Shown: positions 1 to 6,106, numbered from the stretch's first letter. The stretch: DNA of 6,725 nt from Beijerinckiaceae bacterium (GCA_947455285.1 CANGOK010000184.1:1-6725), one strand, 5' to 3'. The notes: generated by a model from the letters alone, not told the origin. A program made the numbers and translations.

Positions 1-464
1 CGCACGGGCCGCTCCGGATCAGCATTGAAATGCTGATGGATCGTGTTCGGCGGGATGTAGATGTAATCGCCCGCTTCCCATTCGAACCGCTTGGTTTCCT
101 TCTGTGGCGTCCAGATGAAGGCGTCGTCGATCTCGACGTCGCAATCCTGATGGATGTCGTAACCGCGGCCTTCGAGCACGTAGACGCATTCCTCGGCGAG
201 ATGCCGATGCTTGCCAGAGCGCGAGCCGGGCGGAATGAGCTGCATGTAGGCGTCGACGGTTTCGACGCGGGTGTTCATCTGCTCATTCATGAGATGCTTG
301 AGCAGGCCCTGACGGGACATCTCCCAAGGCATCTCATGCGGCTTCACGACCTTCTTGCGACGCGCGTTGCGCGAGGGCGCGTCGCGCGCCTCGTCCAGCA
401 GGCGCTGATACAGCCGCTCGTTGCCATCGCCCTTGAGCCAGGCTGCGGATTCGCTCCAAGCCAT
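1..464 (-). CDS. Cupin-domain protein (second of a tandem pair), C-terminus cut by window edge
   Basis: The 154 visible codons form a small metal-binding cupin. An N-terminal basic, helical-looking stretch (about residues 15-60) is followed by the cupin barrel. Motif 1 lies at about 80-99: His86-x-His88, then Glu91-Glu92, with Glu92 at the canonical Glu position, ending in LEGRG. Motif 2 is around 132-147: Gly132, Pro138, His143 and Asn147 within the IHQHFN segment. The His-His-Glu-His set needed for Fe/Mn/Ni binding is therefore present. About 20 extra residues (105-125) separate the two motifs compared with the upstream cupin. The ATG overlaps the upstream stop by one base (TAATG), and its GGGAGG ribosome site lies inside the last codons of the upstream gene, so translation is probably coupled. 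Cupins in aromatic loci are often ring-cleavage dioxygenases (gentisate or 3-hydroxyanthranilate type), but an isomerase or a non-catalytic role is possible. The substrate is unknown. Confidence 0.85.
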   Translation of the reverse strand, partial: MAWSESAAWLKGDGNERLYQRLLDEARDAPSRNARRKKVVKPHEMPWEMSRQGLLKHLMNEQMNTRVETVDAYMQLIPPGSRSGKHRHLAEECVYVLEGRGYDIHQDCDVEIDDAFIWTPQKETKRFEWEAGDYIYIPPNTIHQHFNADPERPV

Positions 465-1105
465 TAGTAGCCTCCCTCGGGATGGTTGAAGTCAACTTCG
501 ATTTCGCGCGCCTCGAAGCCTTCGCTCTCGGGCGAAACTTCGAGGGGACGGTCCTTGACCTGCTTCTGGAACAGCATGTTCAGGAAGAGGTACATGGGCT
601 TGGTCTTGATCACCAGCGCACGGGCCGGCTTCTCATCGCTGGCGTTGAAGTGCTGATGCACGCAGTTGTTGTGCACGATGGCGATGTCGCCCGCTTCCCA
701 GTCGTAGCGCACGCCGTCATGGATCTCGTAGCCCTTGCCGTCGAGAATGTAGAAGGCGGCCTCGTTCACATGGCCATGCTTCTGCGAGCAGGCGCCGGGC
801 GCATATTCCTCAAGATGCATGTGGAAGGTCTGCGTGATGCCGTCCTTCGGCTCGACATAGTGGCGGCTGAAGCACTGCGGACCATCGATGAAGGAGATGT
901 CCTTGGCCTTGCGCACACGGGGAACCGAACGCAAACGGTCGAGCTCTTCCTTGACGTTGTAGGCGCCCTGGATGCCACGGACGAAAACGCGGTCTTTCTT
1001 GGAATGATAGAGGCTCGCGATCTTCTCTTCGCGGGTCTGGTTTTCGGAATTGTGCCCGATAGGCGCGGCGCCCGCGCCTTTTTGGACCCTGGGGTCTGAA
1101 TCCAT
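464..1105 (-). CDS. Cupin-domain protein (first of a tandem pair), gentisate-dioxygenase-like metal motif
   Basis: This 213-residue single-domain cupin has a long polar N-terminus (1-80), a barrel and a C-terminal tail ending PEGGY. Motif 1 is around 104-123: Gly104, His110-x-His112, then Glu115-Ala116. The canonical Glu position is Ala116, as in gentisate 1,2-dioxygenases, which use three His ligands; Glu115 next to it could compensate. Motif 2 is around 139-154 with His150 and Asn154 in VHQHFN, and His145 replaces the usual Pro. The start chosen is ATG at 1105, preceded by GAGGAG at 8 nt. An ATG five codons upstream lacks a comparable site. It heads a two-cupin unit with the next gene (stop and start overlap), and the two barrels align closely, so they look like diverged duplicates that might form a hetero-oligomer. 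It diverges from the amidohydrolase gene across a 207-bp spacer. A ring-cleavage role is inferred from context only. Confidence 0.88.
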   Translation of the reverse strand: MDSDPRVQKGAGAAPIGHNSENQTREEKIASLYHSKKDRVFVRGIQGAYNVKEELDRLRSVPRVRKAKDISFIDGPQCFSRHYVEPKDGITQTFHMHLEEYAPGACSQKHGHVNEAAFYILDGKGYEIHDGVRYDWEAGDIAIVHNNCVHQHFNASDEKPARALVIKTKPMYLFLNMLFQKQVKDRPLEVSPESEGFEAREIEVDFNHPEGGY

Positions 1106-1157
1106 CGTTTCGCTCCTCATTGACCGCGATAGCGCGGCGCTCCGCGCGGTTCCTCTG

Positions 1158-1186
1158 CTTTTCGACCCGCCGCCCCCCTCTGTCAA
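1158..1186 (-). promoter_or_regulatory. Candidate promoter for the cupin pair
   Basis: On the minus strand a perfect TTGACA (-35, positions 1186-1181) is followed after 17 nt by GAAAAG (1163-1158). The -35 is consensus, the -10 is poor. It would give an untranslated leader of roughly 45 nt before the ATG at 1105. Alphaproteobacterial promoters often keep the TTGAC part and have a loose -10, so this is plausible but unproven. Confidence 0.3.
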
Positions 1187-1200
1187 GGGACGCGCACGCA

Positions 1201-1217
1201 GTCGCATGATATGCGAC
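1201..1217. promoter_or_regulatory. Perfect 17-bp palindrome, candidate operator
   Basis: GTCGCAT-GAT-ATGCGAC has 7-bp perfect arms and a 3-bp centre. It lies in the divergent spacer between the cupin and amidohydrolase genes, between a minus-strand -35 (1181-1186) and a possible plus-strand -35 (1220-1225). That is the expected place for a shared operator of a dimeric GntR-, IclR- or MarR-type regulator. No regulator gene is in the window, so the family cannot be assigned. Confidence 0.5.
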
Positions 1218-1219
1218 GA

Positions 1220-1249
1220 TTGCTTTTTCCCGCCTGATGCCGGTAAAGA
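1220..1249 (+). promoter_or_regulatory. Candidate promoter for the amidohydrolase
   Basis: TTGCTT (1220-1225) and TAAAGA (1244-1249) are separated by 18 nt and lie directly after the palindrome. Transcription would begin near 1256, leaving a leader of about 55 nt before the ATG at 1313. Both hexamers are only partial matches to the sigma-70 consensus. Confidence 0.25.
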
Positions 1250-1262
1250 CAAAGGGAGCCAA

Positions 1263-1282
1263 GGATCCGGCCATCCGGGTCC
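1263..1282 (+). other. Possible leader hairpin ahead of the amidohydrolase
   Basis: GGATCCGG (1263-1270) and CCGGGTCC (1275-1282) can pair over 8 bp, including one U-G wobble, around a CCAT loop in the plus-strand transcript. It ends about 15 nt before the Shine-Dalgarno site, so it does not hide it. It may stabilise the 5' end of the mRNA or may be chance in GC-rich DNA. Confidence 0.25.
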
Positions 1283-1312
1283 CCAGCCTGCGCCCATGAG
1301 GAGGATGCCCAG

Positions 1313-2329
1313 ATGCGCTATATCGATTGCTTCAACCACTTCTTCCCCGACGCCCTCTGGCAGAAAATGCTGTCGACTCCCGGCGCTTCCGCCGACATCG
1401 GCGCACGCATGCGCGGCATTCCCGCCATCTATGACCTGACCGAACGCAAGCGCGTCGTCGACCTGTTCCGCTCGCAGAAGAACTACAGCCAGGTGATCTC
1501 GCTGGGCATGCCCCCGCTCGAAGCCCTCGGCACCCCAGAGATCGTGGAAGAGTTCGCCCGCCTCGCCAACGACGGCCAGGCCGAGCTCTGCGCCAAGCAC
1601 CCCGACTATTTCTGCGGCTGGCTCGCCTCGCTGCCCATGAACTCGCCCAACGCCGCCAAGGAATGGGAACGCGCCATCTCGCTCGGCGCCAACGGCCTTC
1701 AGCTGCACTCCAACATCAACGGCAAGCCGCTTGATGAAGAGGAGTTCCGTCCGATCTTCGAGATCGCCGAGAAGCACAACAAGCCCGTCTTCCTGCACCC
1801 CTCGCGCGGCGCCTTCGACCTGCCCGACTACAAGACAGAGTCGAAGTCGAAGTATGAGATCTGGTGGACCTTCGGCTGGCCCTACGAGACCTCGGTCGCC
1901 ATGGCTCGCCTCGTGTTCGGCGGCGTGATGGATCAGTTCCCGAACCTCAAGGTTCTCGCCCATCACCTCGGCGCCATGGTGCCCTTCTTCGAAGGCCGCG
2001 TCGGCCCTGGCTGGGATCAGCTCGGCAACCGCACCACCGACGAGGACTACAAGACCCTGCTGAAGAACATGAAGCGTCGCCCGCTCGACTACTTCAAGGA
2101 CTTCTATGCCGACAGCGCCGTGTTCGGCTCGAAGGCTGCGACCGAATGCGGCCTGTCCTTCTACGGCGCCGACCGCGTCCTCTTCGCCTCCGACTGCCCC
2201 TTCGACCCCGAGAAGGGCCCCGGCTACATCCGCGAGACCATCCAGATCCTCGAGGATCTGAACCTCTCGCAGGAAGACATGGAAAAGATCTGCTACAAGA
2301 ACGCCCAGAGCCTGCTCGGCGTGAAGTAA
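1313..2329 (+). CDS. Amidohydrolase-superfamily protein, ACMSD / PF04909 class, with altered N-terminal metal motif
   Basis: This 338-residue TIM-barrel protein is the usual length for the ACMSD, gamma-resorcylate decarboxylase and LigY-like group, which decarboxylate or hydrolyse C-C bonds in carboxylated aromatic or ring-cleaved compounds. Expected metal and catalytic residues visible are His162 (FLHPS), His217/His218 (LAHHLG) and Asp294 (FASDCPFD, barrel end). The N-terminal HxH of strand 1, normally two metal ligands, reads Phe7-Asn8-His9 in DCFNHFFP, so the first His is replaced by Phe. This recalls 5-carboxyvanillate and resorcylate decarboxylases, which also depart from HxH. The ATG at 1313 has GAGGAGG 8 nt upstream. 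The codons are strongly C/G-ending (Lys almost always AAG), suggesting good expression. It stands alone between a divergent cupin pair and a strong terminator. No signal peptide is seen, so it is cytoplasmic. The exact reaction is unknown. Confidence 0.9.
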   Translation: MRYIDCFNHFFPDALWQKMLSTPGASADIGARMRGIPAIYDLTERKRVVDLFRSQKNYSQVISLGMPPLEALGTPEIVEEFARLANDGQAELCAKHPDYFCGWLASLPMNSPNAAKEWERAISLGANGLQLHSNINGKPLDEEEFRPIFEIAEKHNKPVFLHPSRGAFDLPDYKTESKSKYEIWWTFGWPYETSVAMARLVFGGVMDQFPNLKVLAHHLGAMVPFFEGRVGPGWDQLGNRTTDEDYKTLLKNMKRRPLDYFKDFYADSAVFGSKAATECGLSFYGADRVLFASDCPFDPEKGPGYIRETIQILEDLNLSQEDMEKICYKNAQSLLGVK

Positions 2330-2352
2330 GCGGTTCTTTTAGAACCAAACAG

Positions 2353-2381
2353 AAAACCCGGCTGCGAGGCCGGGTTTTTTT
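2353..2381 (+). terminator. Strong intrinsic terminator after the amidohydrolase, probably bidirectional
   Basis: AAAACCCGGC (2353-2362) and GCCGGGTTTT (2369-2378) form a perfect 10-bp stem around TGCGAG, and the T run goes on to 2381 (seven T). It starts 23 nt after the amidohydrolase stop. Read on the minus strand, the stem is followed by TTTTCTGTTT, so it can also stop transcripts from the convergent solute-binding-protein unit. Confidence 0.9.
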
Positions 2382-2403
2382 GTGCTTTGGAGCGGAAATG
2401 TAA

Positions 2404-2422
2404 GGCGCCGGTCGCCGGCGCC
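2404..2422 (-). terminator. GC-rich hairpin just after the solute-binding-protein gene
   Basis: GGCGCCGG and CCGGCGCC form a perfect 8-bp stem around a 3-nt loop, 13 nt beyond the stop codon. The minus-strand sequence after it is TTACATTT, a poor U tract. Alone it is a weak terminator. It more likely protects the 3' end or acts together with the next hairpin at 2353-2381. Confidence 0.45.
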
Positions 2423-2435
2423 CTCAAACCATCGC

Positions 2436-3467
2436 TCACCTCTTCTTATAGGGCCCCAGCGCCTTCGCCGCTTCCGCCGCGAAGCTCTGATCGAGCACCT
2501 GCTCGACCGAGACGCTGGCGCTCGTCACGTCACCGGTCTCCTTGAAGAAGGCGAGGTCCTTGCGCATGCTGTCGACGTTCAGGGCCCCATCGGGATTGAC
2601 GCCGTGCATGGTCATGTTGCGCAGGACTTCGGGGTTCTTGATGACGGTGCGCTTGGCGAGGATGGCGATGAGTTCGTCAGCGCCCGGCCCCTGCAGCTTG
2701 CCGTTGACCATAGCGTCGTTGAAGTCGCGCGCGGCGCGCAGATAGGCCTTCATGAAGCGGGTCGCGACTTCCTTGCGCTTCTGCGCGAAATCGCCCGAAT
2801 ACATGATCGTCGCCGTCTGGGCGTTGGGATAGAAGGCGTCGTTTCCGGTCAGGATGACGGCGGCGCCGAGGCGCACGATGTTCGTCGTGGTCGGCTCGGT
2901 GGTGATGGAGCCGTCGATGGCGCCGTTCTGGAACGCGGGCGCGTGCTGGGGAAAGCCGAGATAGACCTTCTCCACATCGTCATATTTCAGGCCGGCGCTC
3001 TTCATCGCTTCGTTGAGCACTGAAGCGTCGCTGCCGCCAGCGCCGGTGATGGCGACCTTGCGGCCCTTCATGTCGGCGAGCGACTTGACCTTGCCGCTCT
3101 CGACGAGATCCTTGCGCACGAGAAAGACTTGGAAAGGCGCGCCCTTCACATTGGTCGCCTTGTCCGCGACGAGCTTGATGTTGATGCCGCGCTCGACGGC
3201 GTTATAGAGGCCCGCAGAAGCCGCGCCGCCGCCGACATCAAGCTGGCCAGCGCCCATCGGCGCGACCATCTTGGCGCCGGTGTCGAACTCGACGAATTCG
3301 GCCTCGATGCCTTCGGCGCCGAAATAACCCTTGTCCTGCGCGATGAAGAGCGTGCCGTCGCTCACCGCATTGACCATGCCGATGGTGACCTTGTCGGCGG
3401 CGCTCGCCGCAACGCTCATCATCGCCAGCAAAGAAGCGCCAAGCGCGCCGCGCAGACCCCTGATCAT
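2436..3467 (-). CDS. Periplasmic solute-binding protein of an ABC importer (NMT1/TauA/SsuA-like)
   Basis: This 343-residue protein has a Sec signal peptide: basic MIRGLRG, hydrophobic core, and an ASA cleavage site giving a mature start near Ala24. The mature part begins DKVTIGMVNAVSDGTLFIAQDKGYF, typical of the NMT1/TauA family. Further family traits are the GQLDVGGG segment and the GRKVAITGAGG hinge region. Relatives capture sulfonates, pyrimidine precursors, phthalates or other aromatic acids and deliver them to an inner-membrane permease and ATPase. The ATG at 3467 has AAGGG 7 nt upstream; a longer reading frame lacks a signal peptide at its start. It is the last gene of the minus-strand unit, 56 nt after the aldolase-like gene. 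No permease or ATPase gene is present in the window, so the partners lie elsewhere or are shared. Placement suggests uptake of the pathway substrate. Confidence 0.9.
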   Translation of the reverse strand: MIRGLRGALGASLLAMMSVAASAADKVTIGMVNAVSDGTLFIAQDKGYFGAEGIEAEFVEFDTGAKMVAPMGAGQLDVGGGAASAGLYNAVERGINIKLVADKATNVKGAPFQVFLVRKDLVESGKVKSLADMKGRKVAITGAGGSDASVLNEAMKSAGLKYDDVEKVYLGFPQHAPAFQNGAIDGSITTEPTTTNIVRLGAAVILTGNDAFYPNAQTATIMYSGDFAQKRKEVATRFMKAYLRAARDFNDAMVNGKLQGPGADELIAILAKRTVIKNPEVLRNMTMHGVNPDGALNVDSMRKDLAFFKETGDVTSASVSVEQVLDQSFAAEAAKALGPYKKR

Positions 3468-3490
3468 AGGCTCACCCTTTTGATGGAAAG

Positions 3491-3516
3491 GGCGCGAGGC
3501 CTGATCGCCTCGCGCC
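3491..3516 (-). other. Intercistronic stem-loop between aldolase-like and solute-binding-protein genes
   Basis: GGCGCGAGGC and GCCTCGCGCC form a perfect 10-bp, almost all-GC stem with a 6-nt loop, inside the 56-nt spacer. It begins 7 nt after the aldolase-like stop and is not followed by a U run, so it is unlikely to end transcription fully. Such hairpins can block 3' exonucleases or mark a processing site, giving unequal amounts of neighbouring messages. Confidence 0.6.
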
Positions 3517-3523
3517 GCACTGA

Positions 3524-4291
3524 TTACTTGTCGGTCTTGGAGAAGCCCGGACCCATGTTCCAGTCTTCGGCGTAATAGGGACGGTCCGTCAGGCGGCACC
3601 AATTTTCCCAACCACGCTCGAAGGTGAAGCCCGCACGACCGCCCGCATTGGCGGCGACTTCGCCGTCGCTCATGGGCAGAACATCGCCTTCGCCAAGCTG
3701 GTAGGCCTTGATCAGCATGTCGGCGTTGATTTCCATGTAGACGGAAGTGAACACCACTTCGCGAAGGCTCTTGCCGACGACGACGCTGCCATGGCCGCGC
3801 ATGAGCGCCACGGTGCGCGGGCCAAGCGAGGAGGCGAGGTCACGGCCCATGTCCATGCTGGTCACAAGCAGGTTGGTGGTGCCGAACTTATGCGCGATGT
3901 CCCAGGTCGGGATGTCATTGCCGATGGGCGCGCACATATGCATGATCGGCCGCATCTTCTTCTTCGACTGCACGGTGAAGGGCACGACGTTGGGGCTGTG
4001 GTTGTGCACCACGGCCATCACGTCAGGACGCGCCTCATAGATCGCGCCGTGAATGAAGCGCTCCGAATAGGGCTTGCCGGGGTTATGGCCGACGATGTCG
4101 CCGCCGAAGGTGAATTCGGTGATGTCGTTCACTTCGACGCAGTTCGGCGCACGCGCGCGCGACAGGAAGAAGTGGTTGGGGTTCTCCGGATTGCGCATGG
4201 AGACATGGCCGAAGGAGTCGACCACATGATGATGAGCGAGCACGCGGTTCGCGGTGACAAGGTCTTCCTTGAGCTTTGCTAGATCAGTCAT
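3524..4291 (-). CDS. Class II aldolase/adducin-family protein, HCOMODA-decarboxylase-like
   Basis: This 255-residue cytoplasmic protein has a full class II aldolase fold. The Zn/Mn site is intact: Glu77 (SERFIHGAIY), His96 and His98 (VVHNHSP) and His167 (RGHGSV). The family includes fuculose- and rhamnulose-phosphate aldolases. The opening RVLAHHHVVDSFGHVSMR, the FLSRARAP segment and the aromatic context are closer in my judgement to the decarboxylases of dihydroxyphthalate or carboxylated ring-cleavage products (HCOMODA type). Loss of CO2 from a ring acid or a cleavage product is the likely reaction. The start at 4291 is chosen because GGGAGG lies 8 nt upstream; the ATG two codons earlier would be only 2 nt from it. 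It is the middle gene of the monooxygenase to solute-binding-protein unit, 135 nt after the monooxygenase, with hairpins on both sides. A true sugar-type aldolase role cannot be excluded. Confidence 0.88.
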   Translation of the reverse strand: MTDLAKLKEDLVTANRVLAHHHVVDSFGHVSMRNPENPNHFFLSRARAPNCVEVNDITEFTFGGDIVGHNPGKPYSERFIHGAIYEARPDVMAVVHNHSPNVVPFTVQSKKKMRPIMHMCAPIGNDIPTWDIAHKFGTTNLLVTSMDMGRDLASSLGPRTVALMRGHGSVVVGKSLREVVFTSVYMEINADMLIKAYQLGEGDVLPMSDGEVAANAGGRAGFTFERGWENWCRLTDRPYYAEDWNMGPGFSKTDK

Positions 4292-4317
4292 AGGCATCGC
4301 CTCCCAAAAGCTTGACC

Positions 4318-4338
4318 AAAAGGCCGGTGACGCCTTTT
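4318..4338 (-). other. Small hairpin in the leader of the aldolase-like gene
   Basis: AAAAGGC and GCCTTTT pair over 7 bp around a 7-nt loop. On the minus strand it ends in four T, a weak attenuator-like form about 26 nt upstream of the ATG at 4291. It abuts the repeat fragment at 4339. The stem is mostly A/T, so any effect would be modest. Confidence 0.3.
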
Positions 4339-4361
4339 AGAGCATTTTCGCGCAAAGTGGG
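4339..4361. repeat. Fragment resembling a dispersed palindromic repeat of Hyphomicrobiales
   Basis: The AGAGCATTTTCGCGCAAAGT start closely resembles, from memory, the left half of an intergenic palindromic repeat that recurs in many Hyphomicrobiales genomes. That repeat starts AGAGCATTTTCGAGC and goes on to an ACCGG core and a mirrored half. Here the core and right half are missing, so it appears to be a truncated copy in the 135-nt spacer. Its copy number in this genome cannot be seen. Confidence 0.45.
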
Positions 4362-4388
4362 AATGGCTTTTATACATTCGTCGAAGAT

Positions 4389-4415
4389 GGGGCGCTGAAA
4401 CAGGTTCAACGCCCC
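4389..4415 (-). other. Stem-loop just after the monooxygenase gene
   Basis: In the minus-strand transcript the sequence folds into an 11-bp stem with a GGGGCG/CGCCCC base, one G-U wobble and a 5-nt loop. It begins 11 nt after the stop codon. The wobble pairs only in minus-strand RNA, not in its complement, fitting a role in this transcript. No U run follows. It likely protects or processes the message between the monooxygenase and the aldolase-like gene, or is a weak terminator. Confidence 0.5.
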
Positions 4416-4426
4416 GGATGTTTCGA

Positions 4427-6037
4427 TCAGTGGCCGGTCGCGATCCGCGCCACTTCGGCGGCGTCCGGCGCCGCATCGCCGCGCCAGACCACATGCATGT
4501 CGGGACGTAGCAGCAAGAGATCGTAGCCATAGATGTCGCGGGCGATCTGGTCGGGAACATCCAGGACCGTCACAGGCGCGCCATAGGCGGCGATGGCCTT
4601 CTGCAGCGGGGCGACGTCGACGCTCGACTTGCCGAGCCGCAGGATCGTGTAGCCAAAGGCGGGGATGCGGTCCTGCATGGCCGAGCCATCGTCGAGCCAG
4701 ACGTGGGGCAAGCGCGCACCAGGCCACGTCGTGGGCTCGTAGGTGCGGAAGAGATGCTCCGGCCCGCCCGGAATATCGCAGATGATGGGCGAGTGGACAT
4801 AGCGATAGCCGAGCTCCGCGCCGATCATTTCGTTCGTCTTGCGCTGTTCGACATCGGCCACATTGGCGAGCACTTCGCGCGCCTTCTTGCCCTCGCGCGT
4901 ATTGTCGCGAATTTCGGGGCGCCACATGGAGCGCCACTTGCGCCGACCGATGGTGGCGTAGCGCGAGGCGCCGACATTGCGGTCGCCGATCTGGCGACGC
5001 TCGAATTCATAAGACGGCAGCATGTTCGGCCCGGCCCAGCCCTTGAGCACGGCGTCGAGCTTCCAGGCAAGATCCACCGCGTCGCCGACGCCCGAGTTCA
5101 TGCCAAGGCCGCCCGTGGGGATCACGAGATGCACGGAGTCGCCCGCCAGCAGGATGCGATCCTTGCCGTAGCGTTCGGCCAGCATGAGGTTCTGGCGCCA
5201 CGGATTGCAGGAGAGCATTTCGAACTTCACGGGGAAGCCGACCGCCTTCTTGAAAAGCTCGATCATCTCCTCATCAGACTGTGCCTGCGCATGCAGCGTC
5301 CAGTGCTTCGTTGAATCCTGCATGATCAGGAAGGACGACTTGTCGTCGGCCACATGGTAGTGGCGCCCATGGCCGGGGCCATTGCCGCGCGGCAGCATGT
5401 CGTAAAGCTCATCGCAGCGATAAAGCCCCTGGCGCAGGGCCAGAGAATTGGGCTCGCCGTGAAGCTTGATGCCGAGCGCATGGCGCACCGGGCTCGCGCC
5501 GCCATCGCAGCCGACCATATAGTCCGAGCGGATCGTGCGGGTGGAGCCGTCAGGCCCGCGCAGGGTGGTCGTGACTCCGTTGGCGTCCTGTGTGCAGTCG
5601 ACGAAGGCTGTGCTCCAGTTCACTGTCACATTGGGCTGCGTTTCGCATTCCGCCGCCAGCAAGGGCTCCATCGTATATTGCGAAATCAGCTGATAGGCCT
5701 CAAGCGGCGCAGTGCCGTCGTTGGTGGCGCGAATGTCGGCCGTGGCCTCGTCCACGCTGGGATAGGCGAGGCGCAGCAGCGGCGGCTGGGCGAGATCCAG
5801 CACTACGAAGACGTCCATGGGAATGTCGCCGCGCAGGCCCGCCGCCCGGATTTTCTGGGCGAGGCCCATGCGGCGGTAGAGCTCCATGGTGCGGGCGTTG
5901 ACGCGCTCCATCTTGGGCAGAAACGCCGGCTTGTCCTTCTGCTCCACGATGGTGCAGCGGACGCCGCGCCGCCCGAGATCCAGAGCCAGAGTGAGCCCCA
6001 CCGGACCTGCGCCAATGATGAGAACCTGCGTGTCCAC
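4427..6037 (-). CDS. Group A FAD-dependent aromatic monooxygenase (MhpA/PheA-like)
   Basis: This 536-residue flavoprotein hydroxylates an aromatic ring using NAD(P)H and O2. Motifs in order: GAGPVG (9-14) for the ADP part of FAD, with acidic Glu32 after strand 2; Arg45 and Arg49 in the MERVNARTMELYRRMG segment; the DG motif in VGCDGG (175-180) for FAD and NAD(P)H; and the GD motif at 299-314 (LAGDSVH...PTGGLGMN) for the FAD ribityl. A C-terminal thioredoxin-like domain ends LLLLRPDMHVVWRGD (507-521). This is the full architecture of 3-(3-hydroxyphenyl)propionate and phenol hydroxylase relatives. The GTG start at 6037 is chosen because GAGGGAG lies 8 nt upstream and GAGPVG falls at the normal distance; a TTG 20 codons earlier adds a low-complexity extension. 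It is the first gene of a unit with the aldolase-like and solute-binding-protein genes. An FNR/FixK box lies about 90 nt upstream. The ring substrate is unknown. Confidence 0.92.
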   Translation of the reverse strand: MDTQVLIIGAGPVGLTLALDLGRRGVRCTIVEQKDKPAFLPKMERVNARTMELYRRMGLAQKIRAAGLRGDIPMDVFVVLDLAQPPLLRLAYPSVDEATADIRATNDGTAPLEAYQLISQYTMEPLLAAECETQPNVTVNWSTAFVDCTQDANGVTTTLRGPDGSTRTIRSDYMVGCDGGASPVRHALGIKLHGEPNSLALRQGLYRCDELYDMLPRGNGPGHGRHYHVADDKSSFLIMQDSTKHWTLHAQAQSDEEMIELFKKAVGFPVKFEMLSCNPWRQNLMLAERYGKDRILLAGDSVHLVIPTGGLGMNSGVGDAVDLAWKLDAVLKGWAGPNMLPSYEFERRQIGDRNVGASRYATIGRRKWRSMWRPEIRDNTREGKKAREVLANVADVEQRKTNEMIGAELGYRYVHSPIICDIPGGPEHLFRTYEPTTWPGARLPHVWLDDGSAMQDRIPAFGYTILRLGKSSVDVAPLQKAIAAYGAPVTVLDVPDQIARDIYGYDLLLLRPDMHVVWRGDAAPDAAEVARIATGH

Positions 6038-6106
6038 GGATGCTTCTCCCTCAGAGATGAGTTGGGAACGCGCCGAATTGCGCCCTGTCCCCTTCAATCA
6101 CAAGGA

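Noticed and set aside
30..1099. Plus-strand frames opposite the two cupins
   Set aside because: These are shadows of the cupin coding strand with no recognisable domain and no separate ribosome site support.
1123..1150. Overlapping GC-rich inverted repeats ACCGCG/CGCGGT and GCGCGG/CCGCGC in the cupin leader
   Set aside because: The arms are only 6 bp, mutually exclusive and of low complexity, which is common by chance in GC-rich DNA.
1106..1966. Long minus-strand open frame extending the first cupin to 500 residues across the amidohydrolase gene
   Set aside because: The upstream part is antisense to a clear amidohydrolase and has no domain features. The ATG at 1105 has a good ribosome site and fits cupin length.
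4284..4937. 217-codon minus-strand frame overlapping the monooxygenase C-terminus and the spacer
   Set aside because: It is out of frame with the monooxygenase. The composition is Arg-rich frame-shift type, and the real C-terminal domain is in the other frame and complete.
6038..6097. TTG start adding 20 residues to the monooxygenase
   Set aside because: The extension lacks a ribosome site and pushes the GAGPVG motif unusually far from the N-terminus. The GTG at 6037 has GAGGGAG at 8 nt.
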